From Terriglobus albidus (GTDB lineage: Bacteria > Acidobacteriota > Terriglobia > Terriglobales > Acidobacteriaceae): a DNA stretch of 64,000 nt. The position numbers and the translations under genes were made by a program. The notes below the pieces were generated by a model. That model had not been told where the DNA came from. It did no database searches and saw nothing but the letters and a program-made list of their open reading frames with translations. The first letter of the stretch is position 1. Each line of letters starts with the position of its first letter. The stretch is from NCBI RefSeq assembly GCF_008000815.1, contig NZ_CP042806.1, forward strand, positions 5,642,001 to 5,706,000, given 5' to 3'. This document shows positions 26,633-35,575 of the stretch, in pieces.

Positions 26633-29632
26633 CTAGTGAAGCGCGTAGACATCGATTTCGCCCATGGGGTTGGTGGCGGTAGTAAGGTCGTGGCCGGTGG
26701 AGATGTAAACCTTACCGTTGCCGACGACAGGTGAGGTGAACTTGATGCCGTAGCCGGGAACGTCGGCGGCGTTCATTGAGCTGCTATAGAGCGTGTTCGC
26801 GAGATTGTTGGCGTCGAAGGCGAAGAGGGTAGCGTTGGTGGGCGTCGCACGCGCGCTGTTCTGCAAAGGCAGGCCTTGATCGAGCATCCAGACAATACCA
26901 TTCTGGCTTCCGTCAGCGGAGACGAAAGTGGTGGCGCCGTTGCTGTGCATCGAGACATTCGGCGTGGTGATGGAGCCCGGCGTAAGTGTACCCGCGTAGT
27001 TGAACTGCCGGATGCCGGCAGGAATACCGGAAACTGTGGGTGTAACGCCGACGTAGGCGGAGTTATTGAAGTAGGCTGCGGTGCCGAAGTTCTCGTAAGA
27101 GATGATGCTGGTTGAGTGGGTGCCTGTGCTATCGGTGCAGCTATCGGTGTAGGACGACACCAGGCCGCTGCTGAAGAAGAAGGTCTGGGTTGCGCCTGCG
27201 TCACTGGCCTGCTGCCGGCCTAGGTTGCCGGAGTCGAGCAGATAGAGCTTTCCGGTCTTTCCGCCGATAAGGAGGTGGCCGGTGCCTGGGATAAGCAGAA
27301 GTCCACCAGAGGCAAGGTCGGCATCGCGACAGTTCATGTACCGGTAGCCGGCAGGTGTGAAGTAGTCTTCGAGCCTGAGCTGGCTGCTGAACTTCAGTAC
27401 GGAGTCACCATAGGCGGTCTGGCCATCCCATGGGCCATTCCCGGTGGCGATGTAGATGTTGCCGGAGCTGTCGGCCACGGGGCCTCCGCCGCCCATCCAG
27501 ACACCGCCTGCTGCAGAATACGTGCCTTCGCCGTCGAGGTTCGGACTGGAGTTGAATACGCCCACCTGCGCGAGGGTTGTGGCGTCGTAGGCAAGCAGCC
27601 AGCCGCTCTTGCAGCCGCCCAGGCCGATGTAGATGTTGCCGTTGGCCAGCAGAAGCGCGGCGCGCTGCACGCACGTCGTGTTGAGGTTAACAACTCCGTT
27701 GACGGCTTCCTTACTGGTTCCGGCTACCGAGGCCTGGATAGTGACTGGGCCGCCTAACTTCTGGGCGCCCGTAGTGATGTCAAGCGCGTTCAGGCGGAAG
27801 GTCCCGCCGATATCTGAAACCTGCGTTGAGACCACATAGAGCGTGTTAGTGGAAGGGTCAATCACCGGCGTTGAGGTGACGCCAAGATTGGGTGCGATGG
27901 CTCCACCGGTCAACGGAAGCTCACCAGGCTTGAGGAGCGAAACCTTCCAGAGCGGCGCCATATTGGTGTCGGCATCAAGCGCGTAGACGGAGTCATTCTC
28001 GGTCGCGGCAAAGAGGACGTTGTGTTTGGCGCCTTGTATGGTGAGGTCAGAGATGAGCAGCGGCTCGCCATAGACATAGCCGTCGAGCAGGTAGGAGAAG
28101 ACCTTGCCAAAGGTTTGCGGGTTCACGTTGGCAGGCGTGAGCGAGGCTTCGTGCTCGTTCAGGCCGCTGCGATTCGCATCCATATGCCACGTGGGAATGT
28201 TGACGCCGGTGCCGGGTGCAACGGAGACGCTGAGGGGAACGATACCTGCAGATCCGTTATAGCTGGCGGTAAGTGTGGTAGAGCCGGCAGCAACCGCCGT
28301 GGCAAGACCGGAGGAAGAGATGGACGCAACCGCAGTGTTCCCGGCAGTCCAGGTGGCCTGCGAGGTGATGTCCTGCGTTGTGCCGTTAGGCAGGGTCTGA
28401 ATGGCGGTGAACTGTTGCGTCGATCCCATGGCCAGTGTGGCGGGACTGGGCGTGATGGCAATGTTGCTTACCTTGAGCGCAAGCGTTGCTGTAGAAGCGC
28501 CACCGCAGTAGTCCCATGCCTCGACGACGGCATTGTAGGAACCGACGGCGAGCGTGAGCGATGTATTAAGCGAGCTCCCGTTGGTCTGGTACACAAGGGA
28601 GTTATTGATGTAGATCCCCATGGACGCGATGCCTTCTGCGCAGGTGGTGCTGCCGGCCGTGGCGACAAACTTCACAGGAGAAGTGACGGTGCCTCCGGCA
28701 ACCGGCGAAGTAACAGCGACGCCGTTCAGGGTCGATCCGCTGGAGACGGTGATGTTAATGGGTGTGGTCGCTGCCCCGCCACAGTAGTCCCACTCCTGTA
28801 CGACGGTGTTGTTGATGCCGGGCTTGAGAGCGATGGAGGTATTGAGAGAGCTGCCGTTCACCTGATAGACGAGGGCGTTGTTCGCATAGACCCCCATGGC
28901 CGCGACACCCTGGGAGCAGCTACCAGCGGCCGTGGCTGTAGCAACATACTGGACCGGAGAGGCGACGGTGCTTCCATTGGCGGGCGAAGTAACAGTGACG
29001 CTGCCGTTCGAGGCTGTGACGTTGACGTTTACAACGCTCGTATAGGCTCCGCCGCAATAGTCCCATGCTTGAACCACAGTGTTGTTGAAGCCGGGTTGGA
29101 GTGTGAGCCTCGTATTCAAGGAGCTGCCGGAGACTTCGTAGGCGAGGGAGTTATTAACATAGATGCCCATTGCGGCAATGCCCGCGGCGCAGCTGGTGGA
29201 ACCAGCGGTGGCGACATACGTGACGGGCGATGCCACGGTGCTTCCGTTGGTGGGCGAGGAGACGGAGACGCCGTTCAGGTTCGATCCGCTGGTAACGGTG
29301 ATGTTGATCGGCGCGGTGGATGCTCCCCCACAGTAGTCCCACTCTTCGACGACGGTATAGTGCGTGCCGGGCTGTAAGCTGATGGCCTGGTTGAGGGTGT
29401 TGCCCGCGGCCTGATAGACGAGAGCATTGTCTACATACACACCCATGGCGGAGACGCCCGCCGAGCAGGTTGAAGACGAGCCGCTGGCGACGTACTGAAC
29501 GGTCGTGCTGGCGGTCGTGGTGTTATTCGCAGGGCTGCTCACAGTCACTGTGGCAAAGGCTTGTGCGGCAATGGCCAGGAAGAAAAGACACAGCGCGTCT
29601 ATAAGACGGCGGATGCTCGAGGAGGTTTTCAT
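26633..29632 (-). CDS. Large secreted protein: four Cys-paired Ig-like repeats, Big_2 domain, PQQ/beta-propeller-like region
   Basis: 999 residues. Signal peptide about 1-27 (ending AQAFA). Residues about 28-392 contain four repeats of about 90 residues, each opening VxVxSPxNGSTVASPVxYVA and each carrying two conserved cysteines (C-xxGVxAMGVYxxN and WDYCGG), likely a disulfide per repeat. About 393-478 is a bacterial Ig-like (Big_2) domain (ITPSPATLAMGSTQQF, STTLTASYNGS). The rest is a beta-propeller-like region with PQQ-repeat-like phrases (NVLFAATENDSVYALDADT, NTLYVVSTQ, GKLYLLDSG, GKVYISTGHDL). It is exported and probably cell-surface or extracellular, with a carbohydrate- or protein-binding role by analogy. 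Isolated gene; no enzyme activity can be claimed. Confidence 0.8.
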   Translation of the reverse strand: MKTSSSIRRLIDALCLFFLAIAAQAFATVTVSSPANNTTTASTTVQYVASGSSSTCSAGVSAMGVYVDNALVYQAAGNTLNQAISLQPGTHYTVVEEWDYCGGASTAPINITVTSGSNLNGVSVSSPTNGSTVASPVTYVATAGSTSCAAGIAAMGIYVNNSLAYEVSGSSLNTRLTLQPGFNNTVVQAWDYCGGAYTSVVNVNVTASNGSVTVTSPANGSTVASPVQYVATATAAGSCSQGVAAMGVYANNALVYQVNGSSLNTSIALKPGINNTVVQEWDYCGGAATTPINITVSSGSTLNGVAVTSPVAGGTVTSPVKFVATAGSTTCAEGIASMGIYINNSLVYQTNGSSLNTSLTLAVGSYNAVVEAWDYCGGASTATLALKVSNIAITPSPATLAMGSTQQFTAIQTLPNGTTQDITSQATWTAGNTAVASISSSGLATAVAAGSTTLTASYNGSAGIVPLSVSVAPGTGVNIPTWHMDANRSGLNEHEASLTPANVNPQTFGKVFSYLLDGYVYGEPLLISDLTIQGAKHNVLFAATENDSVYALDADTNMAPLWKVSLLKPGELPLTGGAIAPNLGVTSTPVIDPSTNTLYVVSTQVSDIGGTFRLNALDITTGAQKLGGPVTIQASVAGTSKEAVNGVVNLNTTCVQRAALLLANGNIYIGLGGCKSGWLLAYDATTLAQVGVFNSSPNLDGEGTYSAAGGVWMGGGGPVADSSGNIYIATGNGPWDGQTAYGDSVLKFSSQLRLEDYFTPAGYRYMNCRDADLASGGLLLIPGTGHLLIGGKTGKLYLLDSGNLGRQQASDAGATQTFFFSSGLVSSYTDSCTDSTGTHSTSIISYENFGTAAYFNNSAYVGVTPTVSGIPAGIRQFNYAGTLTPGSITTPNVSMHSNGATTFVSADGSQNGIVWMLDQGLPLQNSARATPTNATLFAFDANNLANTLYSSSMNAADVPGYGIKFTSPVVGNGKVYISTGHDLTTATNPMGEIDVYALH
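28456..29551 (-). repeat. Four tandem ~270-bp coding repeats
   Basis: The DNA encoding the N-terminal Ig-like repeats is itself repetitive: CAGTAGTCCCA (coding WDYC) recurs near 28507, 28780, 29055 and 29329, at roughly 273-base intervals. Confidence 0.8.
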
Positions 29633-29954
29633 TACGACGCTCTTTTGTGTGTCAGCGTACGTGGTTCTGGTCGTTCAAAAGGGAGAAGCCGAACGCCCCC
29701 TATGATGAGTGCCTCTCCTCCAGGAGTTGCCTATAGAAATGTTTGTTTTATGAGGGGCCTTAGAGCACTTTTAATGTTGCTGGGTATCCCGGAAGTGGCG
29801 TGCAACGGCGTTTTCATTTCGGAAAACACCTATCGATGCGCACGCCCTGCACTACATCCACAGGAAGAACGCTCTGGCGCTTCAGCTTCGTGCCCATATC
29901 TGGAGGCCCAGTGAGCAGGAGCGTTCCCTCCCCTGCCCACTCGCTCAGTGCTAT
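29633..29954. other. Gap carrying MITE-like copy B
   Basis: The centre is repeat copy B (29761-29876). No other feature seen. Confidence 0.5.
29761..29876 (-). mobile_element. MITE-like repeat family 1, copy B
   Basis: Opposite orientation to copies A and E. TAGAGCACTTTTAATG at one end and GAAGAACGCTCT at the other are degraded versions of the terminal repeats of copy E. It contains the core ACGGCGTTTTCATTTCGGAAAA. Its longest frame reads LLGIPEVACNGVFISENTYRC, similar to copy E. Confidence 0.7.
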
Positions 29955-31364
29955 TTAGAGATTTGGGTGCATATCCCGCAAGGGACTTGCCTGCTCCAAA
30001 AGGGACGCTACATGAAGAATCGTGGACTCGGCTTGCCAGTTACCCACGATCTGCACGCCGATCGGCATCTCGTCATGGCTCGTACCGAACCGCATGGAAA
30101 TACCCGGCAGGCCCGTCACGTTTAACGGCGATGTCGCGGACATGATGCCCAGGATGTTCACAGCCTGGCCGTTGATCAGCAACTCCCCCTGGCCATGGCT
30201 GAACGACGGAGTAGGCAGGACCGGAGTGAGCAATACATCGTACCTCTGGAAGTACTCAGCATAGCCATCCCTCAACCGCTCCGCGGCCTGTACGGCTTCG
30301 ATGTACTCCACTGCAGGCGTATCGGGCAACGAGAGCATAAACCTGGCCATATAAGAAACTTCATCCTCGCTGCGGCCGGCCGTCGTCTCCACGAATCCAG
30401 GTTTCATCTCAAGGACATGCAGACGGCTGAACACATCAAGCGCAAAATCTCGCTCCAGTGCAGGGATGCGCACGGATTCAACGGTGTGCCCGTAGTCCTT
30501 GAGAGCTTCCGCAGCAGCTTTCACCGTTGCCGCGACCTCGCGGTCGATCGGCCCGAAACCAGGCTCCACCAACCAGCCCACACGGAGCGGACGCTTGTTG
30601 GAACTACCGATGCCGTTATCAAACGGGATAGCGCTGCTGGAGTAGCCGTCTTGTCCGTCCGGTCCGGCGAGTTGTGCAAAGGCCAACGATAGATCGCGAA
30701 TACTCCGTGCCATCGGGCCTACATGCCATAAACGGCGCGGCTCACGCGGCCAGATGCCGGTCATGGGAACTCGTCCGTGAGTCCCCTTGAGCGAGACAAT
30801 GCCTGTGTGGGCTGCCGGACCACGTACGGAGATCGCAAGATCGGTCCCCAGACCAAGCGGAGACATACCCGCTGCGATCGCCGCGGATTCGCCGCCGCTT
30901 GAACCACCCGGCGTAAGACTCAAATTCCAGGGATTATTCGTCCGGCCCGTAAGAAGATTGTCGCTTTCAATCCCATAGGAAAATTCCGGAAGGTTAGTCT
31001 TCGCGAGCAGAATGCCCCCTGCTTTCTTCAGTCGCGCAACACTGGTCGCATCGGTGTCGGGCGTTCGCCCCCTGAAGATCGGTGTTCCGCGTTGGGTCCG
31101 CACCATTGCGGTGTCGATCGAATCCTTTGCCGTGAACGGGACACCATGCAGAGGTCCCAGCTCGTCTCCTCGCTGTACGGACGCCTCTGCCTTCTCGGCA
31201 GACTTCAATGCATCATCGGCGATCGTGACGATCGCATTCACCTTCGGGTTAACTGCCTCAATGCGATCGAGGTGTGCCTTCATAACTTCGACCGGTGAGA
31301 CCTCACGCGTGCGGATGAGTTCGGCCAGTTTCGTCGCGTCGGAATAGATCAGTTCAGTGTCCAT
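29955..31364 (-). CDS. Amidase (amidase-signature family)
   Basis: 469-residue serine amidase of the AS family. The Ser-cisSer-Lys triad regions are present: Lys in GVPFTAKDSIDT, Gly/Ser-rich SLTPGGSSGGESAAIAAG, and nucleophile Ser in LGTDLAISVRGPAA, where the common GTDTGGS is altered to GTDLAIS. Other blocks are GTHGRVPMTG and IGVQIVG near the C-terminus. Hydrolyses carboxamides to acid plus ammonia; substrate unknown. ATG 31364 is chosen for AGGGAGA upstream; the longer frame starts inside the operator. Divergent from a TetR gene with two palindromes between them. Confidence 0.9.
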   Translation of the reverse strand: MDTELIYSDATKLAELIRTREVSPVEVMKAHLDRIEAVNPKVNAIVTIADDALKSAEKAEASVQRGDELGPLHGVPFTAKDSIDTAMVRTQRGTPIFRGRTPDTDATSVARLKKAGGILLAKTNLPEFSYGIESDNLLTGRTNNPWNLSLTPGGSSGGESAAIAAGMSPLGLGTDLAISVRGPAAHTGIVSLKGTHGRVPMTGIWPREPRRLWHVGPMARSIRDLSLAFAQLAGPDGQDGYSSSAIPFDNGIGSSNKRPLRVGWLVEPGFGPIDREVAATVKAAAEALKDYGHTVESVRIPALERDFALDVFSRLHVLEMKPGFVETTAGRSEDEVSYMARFMLSLPDTPAVEYIEAVQAAERLRDGYAEYFQRYDVLLTPVLPTPSFSHGQGELLINGQAVNILGIMSATSPLNVTGLPGISMRFGTSHDEMPIGVQIVGNWQAESTILHVASLLEQASPLRDMHPNL

Positions 31365-31376
31365 TGCTTTCTCCCT

Positions 31377-31394
31377 ACCTGCCACTTGGCAGGT
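31377..31394. promoter_or_regulatory. Putative TetR operator 1
   Basis: Perfect palindrome ACCTGCCA-CT-TGGCAGGT, 13 bases upstream of the amidase start codon and overlapping its leader. Confidence 0.72.
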
Positions 31395-31409
31395 TATGGT
31401 GTTTGAGAT

Positions 31410-31429
31410 TCTACCTGCCACATGGTAGA
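31410..31429. promoter_or_regulatory. Putative TetR operator 2
   Basis: TCTACC-N8-GGTAGA inverted repeat sharing CTACCTGCCAC with operator 1, offset by 34 bases (centre to centre about three helical turns). Binding by two TetR dimers on one face would shut off both divergent genes. Confidence 0.7.
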
Positions 31430-31475
31430 TTCAGAAATCGAGAAAGTTTTTGTCACAGAAGCGCGGAGGTGCGTG

Positions 31476-32039
31476 ATGAGTGCAAATGCCCGGGAAGACA
31501 TTCTGGCCGCCGCGAAGCTTGTTGCCCAGGCTCACGGTTATGCGGGGTTGAACTTTCGTGATCTAGCCGAGCAGGTCGGCATCAAAGCCGCGAGTATCTA
31601 CTACCACTTCCCCAGCAAAGCCGACCTGGCTGCGGCAGTGGCAAAGCGCTACTGGGAGGATGCCGCAGCTTATCTTGAGTCTTTGCTGCAGAACTCAGCA
31701 AAGCCGCTGGAAGCACTGCGTCGCTATCCGGAGACCTTCCGCTGGGCGCTGGAGAACGGCAATCGCATCTGCCTTTGCAGCTTTATGTCGGCGCAGTTCG
31801 ACGACCTGCCTGACGAAGTGAAGACGGAAGTGCAGATTTTCGCCGATGTCAACATTGCGTGGCTGAAAAAGACGTTGGTTGCTGCTAAGGTCGCAAGCCC
31901 CAGGGATGCCGAGAAGCGAGCACGTGCTATCTATTCTGGAATCGTGGGTGCTCAACTGATGGCAAGAAGCCGGGCAGATATCACTCTCTACGACAACCTG
32001 ATCGAAAGTTACCGCACAACAGGATTGCTTCCTGCCTGA
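31476..32039 (+). CDS. TetR/AcrR family transcriptional regulator
   Basis: 187 residues. HTH at about 10-55 (LNFRDLAEQVGIKAASIYYHFPSKADLA). The C-terminal domain has GNRICLCSFMSAQFDDLPDEV and ends with LIESYRTTGLLPA. The start at 31476 is preferred because GGAGGT lies 5 bases upstream; an in-frame ATG at 31422 lies within operator 2 and would add 18 unlike-family residues. Divergent from the amidase, which it most likely represses. Confidence 0.9.
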   Translation: MSANAREDILAAAKLVAQAHGYAGLNFRDLAEQVGIKAASIYYHFPSKADLAAAVAKRYWEDAAAYLESLLQNSAKPLEALRRYPETFRWALENGNRICLCSFMSAQFDDLPDEVKTEVQIFADVNIAWLKKTLVAAKVASPRDAEKRARAIYSGIVGAQLMARSRADITLYDNLIESYRTTGLLPA

Positions 32040-32423
32040 CGGCAGGACGGCGTGATCCAGCAGTCCGCTGATGAAAACAACTTCCCCTACAGGTCGTCGG
32101 CCCTTTGAAGGTCGGATAGCTCGGCGAGGCAATTTGCCGCTCAGTTGGGTGGGAGCAGCGGGCTTCAGCCCGCTGATAAAGGCGTAAAAGCAAATGGGCT
32201 TTAGCCCTGGGCTTTCTTTCTCAGTTAGGAAAAAGCCCGGGGCTAAAGCCCATTTCTATATTGAGCCGATAGACCACGGGCTGAAGCCCGCGGCTCCCAC
32301 CCGGTTCGAGCTTCGCTCAAATCGTCCATCCACAAAATTCCAAGTATGGGTATCCGAACTTGTCTCTTCAATTTGACGTTCTCCTATTACTGTTTTACTC
32401 TAGGCATGTTTCGACAAGGCCTT
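32040..32423. other. Gap filled by BIME-like repeats upstream of padR
   Basis: Contains the repeat block at 32148-32302. The remaining segment to 32423 probably holds the padR-ADOP promoter (ATTACTGTTTTACTCTAGGC just before the starts). Confidence 0.5.
32148..32302. repeat. BIME-like palindromic repeat block
   Basis: Bounded by GGTGGGAGC and GCTCCCACC. Inside are GCGGGCTTCAGCCCGC, ATGGGCTTTAGCCC, GGGGCTAAAGCCCAT and CGGGCTGAAGCCCG. The same layout is found at 58961-59116. Confidence 0.8.
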
Positions 32424-32786
32424 ATGGAAAACAGCAAAAACGAATCCCGCGATCTCTTTCCTGGCGCATTGGAGATGATGATCCTGGAATCCCTCCGCCG
32501 CCAACCCGCGCACGGATACGCTCTGGTGCAGCACATCCAGCAGCGTTCGAACAACCTGCTTCAGGTAGAAGAGGGCTCGCTGTATCCCGCCCTGCAGCGC
32601 CTGCTCAAAGGTAAGCTCGTCAAGGCCGAGTGGACCGTATCGCCTTCCACCAACCGTCGCGTGCGTGTCTACCAGATCACGAAAAACGGTTTGCTCCACC
32701 TGGAGCGCGAGATCTCCAGCTTCGACCGCATGCTGGAAGGTATCCAGATGGTCCTCGGCCCCCAGAAGCGCAACGCCACTTCCTAG
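32424..32786 (+). CDS. PadR family transcriptional regulator
   Basis: 120 residues, winged HTH of the PadR type: DLFPGALEMMILESLRRQPAHGYALVQHIQQRS, EEGSLYPALQRLLKGKLVKAEW and VRVYQITKNGLLHLERE. The preceding in-frame ATG at 32406 is an alternative; ribosome sites are weak for both. It is placed 9 bases before the ADOP permease gene, an arrangement repeated many times in acidobacterial genomes, and is likely its autoregulated repressor. Confidence 0.92.
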   Translation: MENSKNESRDLFPGALEMMILESLRRQPAHGYALVQHIQQRSNNLLQVEEGSLYPALQRLLKGKLVKAEWTVSPSTNRRVRVYQITKNGLLHLEREISSFDRMLEGIQMVLGPQKRNATS

Positions 32787-32795
32787 GAGACTGCG

Positions 32796-35492
32796 ATGAG
32801 CTGGTTCGAGCGAATCTTCCGCCGTCGGCGACTCTACGATGAACTCTCCGAAGAGATCCGCGAGCACATCGAAGAGAAGATCGAGCAGATCATGCGTCTC
32901 GAAAATCTCTCGCGGCCCGAAGCGCGGCGAGCGGCTCTCCGTGCCTTCGGAAATGTGACTCTTCTCGAAGAACGCAGTCGCGGGGTCTGGCAATGGTCCA
33001 CGCTCGAATCCATCCTCGCCGATCTCAAGCTCACCTTGCGGCGTTTGAGAAGAGCTCCCGGCTTTGCGGCGACCGTTCTTCTGACGCTCGCCATCGGCAT
33101 CGGCGCCAACACCGCGGTCTTCAGTGTCATCAATAGCGTGCTGCTCAAGCCGCTTCCCTACCCGGACTCCAACCGGCTGATCGCGTTGCGCCTTGATGCA
33201 CCGGGCGCAGGCGGGCTCGCCAGCTTCACCAGCGGACTGGCGGTCTCTCCATCGATGTACCTGACCTTCGCCGAGCACAACCGCACCTTTCAGTCGATCG
33301 GGTTATGGTCTCCCAGCACCGCCAATATCACCGGCGTTGAACAACCCGAATGGGTGCAGGCGGACCGTGTCAGCGACGGCGTGCTTCAGACGCTCGAGGT
33401 CCCACCTCTGCTGGGCCGCTGGTTCTCAGCTGAGGATCAGGACCCCCACGGCTCCAAGACCGCTATGTTGAGCTACGGATACTGGCAACGTCGTTTTGGC
33501 GGAGACCGCAGCGTCATCGGTCGCGCCATCCAGGTTGATGCCCAGACCAGGACTATCGTCGGAGTCATGCCGCGCGGCTTCCGCATGGTCGATCAGGACT
33601 TCGATCTCCTGGTCCCACTCGCGCTCGATCGCAGCCAGCTCAAACTTGCCCCCTTCTGCTGCAACGGCATCGGCCGGTTGAAACCGGGAGTCCCTCTAGA
33701 CCAGGCCAATGCCGATATCGCCCGCCTTCTTCCCTTATGGATGGACTCGTGGTCCAACGGCCCCGGCACCAATCCTCACTGGTACGAGAAGTGGAAGATT
33801 GCGCCGAACTTCACTCCGCTCAAGCGCCAGGTCATCGGCGACGTGAGCAATGTGCTCTGGGTCGTCATGGCCACCATCGCGGTCGTCATGCTGATCGTCT
33901 GCATGAACGTCGCCAATCTGCTGCTGGTACGCGCCGAGTCTCGTCATCAGGAGATTTCGATACGGGCCGCACTTGGCGCCGGACGTGCCCGCATTGCACG
34001 CGAGCTGCTGCTGGAAAGCGTCGTGCTCGGCCTGATCGGCGGTGTGCTCGGCGTTGGCGTTGCCGCTGCGGCTCTGCGTCTTCTCGTCTCCATCGGCCCG
34101 GCCAATCTGCCGCGCCTCAGCGAGATATCTCTCGACGCACGTTCCGTCGCATTTACCTTTGCGATCTCACTGTTCTCCGGACTCCTCTTCGGCTCGCTGC
34201 CCACATGGAAGTACGCCTTCCGCCGGAGATCAACGCTGCTCGACGGCTCCGTGCGCACCACCAGCATCAGTCGCGAGCGCCATCGCGCACGCAACGTGTT
34301 GGTCGTCACCCAGGTAGCAATGGCCCTCGTGCTGCTGGTGTGCGCTCTCCTGATGGTCCGAACCTTCGCCGCGTTACACAATGTCGATCCTGGCTTCTCC
34401 GACGCGCCACACATTCAGACAGTCAGCATGTGGGTTCCCGACCAGCTCATCAGCGATTCCGCAATGGTCACTCGCACTGAGAACGACATCACCGACAAGC
34501 TTGCAGGTATCCCCGGCGTCACCTCTGTCGGCTTTGCCGGCGCTGTGCCCATGGACGGCAACCAGCCCAACTGGGACGGCCTCTACTTGAAAGGAAAGGA
34601 CTACGGAGCCACCGAGCCTCCAATCCGCTTCTTCAACTACATCTCACCAGGCTTCTTCCACGCCATGGGCACGCGCCTCGTGGCCGGACGCGACTTCACC
34701 TGGAACGAGATCTACAGTCTGCGACCCACCGTGATCGTCTCCGAAAATCTCGCCCGCGAATCATGGGGCTCCGCTCAAGCAGCGATCGGCAAACAAGTAC
34801 GCGAGCTTCCCAGCATGCCGTGGCAGGAGGTGATCGGCGTCGCCGAAGATGTGCATACCCTGGGTTTAGACGAAAAGGCCCCCGCAACCGTCTACTGGCC
34901 GGCAATGATCGGGAACCCATACAATCCGCAGCCGGCAATCATGCCCTCGCGCTTCATCACCTTCGCCATCCACACTGATCGTGCCGGAACCGCCAGCCTG
35001 CAGAGTGAAATGCAGCAAGCCGTGTCGTCAGTGAATGCAAGCCTGCCCCTGGCATCGGTGCAGACCATGCAGGAGATCTACGGCAAGTCCCTGGCCCGCA
35101 CCTCGTTCACGCTTGTCATGCTGGGAATCGCCGCAGCCATGGCGCTCGCGCTCGGCATCATCGGCATCTACGGCGTCATCTCCTACGCCGTCTCACAGCG
35201 CACCCGCGAGATCGGGATTCGTCTTGCGCTCGGCGCCCGAAAGAACGAGCTCCGTTGGATGTTCGTCCGTCCCGCCTTAGTGCTCACCGGGGTCGGAGTC
35301 ATCATCGGCCTCGGAGCCGCGGCGGCGGTCGCACGCCTAATGAGAACACTCTTGTTTGGCATCAGCCCTCTTGACCCACTGAGCTTCGTGGCCGTGCCGC
35401 TCATCCTCGTTCTGGCAGCAGCACTGGCAAGTTTTCTGCCGGCGTCACGCGTGGCCACCGTCAACCCCGTCGATGCGCTAAGAGTCGAGTAA
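32796..35492 (+). CDS. ADOP-family ABC-type permease (MacB/FtsX duplicated)
   Basis: 898 residues, inner membrane. An N-terminal cytosolic prefix (LYDELSEEIREHIEEKIEQIMRLENLSRPEARRAAL) precedes the first transmembrane segment (about 90-112, LLTLAIGIGANTAVFSVINSVLL). Then a MacB periplasmic core domain, an FtsX domain (about 350-430), a second transmembrane segment (about 505-525), a second periplasmic domain and a second FtsX domain (about 770-890) with SQRTREIGIRLALGARKNELRWMFV and the terminal PASRVATVNPVDALRVE. The architecture matches acidobacterial duplicated orphan permeases. No ATPase gene lies nearby, as is typical. Role unknown; MacB relatives act in efflux or mechanotransmission. 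A ribosome site GGAGACTGCG precedes the ATG. Confidence 0.93.
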   Translation: MSWFERIFRRRRLYDELSEEIREHIEEKIEQIMRLENLSRPEARRAALRAFGNVTLLEERSRGVWQWSTLESILADLKLTLRRLRRAPGFAATVLLTLAIGIGANTAVFSVINSVLLKPLPYPDSNRLIALRLDAPGAGGLASFTSGLAVSPSMYLTFAEHNRTFQSIGLWSPSTANITGVEQPEWVQADRVSDGVLQTLEVPPLLGRWFSAEDQDPHGSKTAMLSYGYWQRRFGGDRSVIGRAIQVDAQTRTIVGVMPRGFRMVDQDFDLLVPLALDRSQLKLAPFCCNGIGRLKPGVPLDQANADIARLLPLWMDSWSNGPGTNPHWYEKWKIAPNFTPLKRQVIGDVSNVLWVVMATIAVVMLIVCMNVANLLLVRAESRHQEISIRAALGAGRARIARELLLESVVLGLIGGVLGVGVAAAALRLLVSIGPANLPRLSEISLDARSVAFTFAISLFSGLLFGSLPTWKYAFRRRSTLLDGSVRTTSISRERHRARNVLVVTQVAMALVLLVCALLMVRTFAALHNVDPGFSDAPHIQTVSMWVPDQLISDSAMVTRTENDITDKLAGIPGVTSVGFAGAVPMDGNQPNWDGLYLKGKDYGATEPPIRFFNYISPGFFHAMGTRLVAGRDFTWNEIYSLRPTVIVSENLARESWGSAQAAIGKQVRELPSMPWQEVIGVAEDVHTLGLDEKAPATVYWPAMIGNPYNPQPAIMPSRFITFAIHTDRAGTASLQSEMQQAVSSVNASLPLASVQTMQEIYGKSLARTSFTLVMLGIAAAMALALGIIGIYGVISYAVSQRTREIGIRLALGARKNELRWMFVRPALVLTGVGVIIGLGAAAAVARLMRTLLFGISPLDPLSFVAVPLILVLAAALASFLPASRVATVNPVDALRVE

Positions 35493-35575
35493 GCCAAAGG
35501 GCAGCTCCACTCGAATGGAGCGTCCGGCCATTCCGCATTGGCCGAGCTGTTCCCTTCCTATAAGCCGACTTTACG

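Noticed and set aside
28022-29377. Long plus-strand open frame (about 450 codons) opposite the large repeat protein
   Set aside because: It is the antisense shadow of a repetitive GC-rich gene; it has no ribosome site, and its Gly/Asp/Arg-rich composition is what the complement of the repeats gives.
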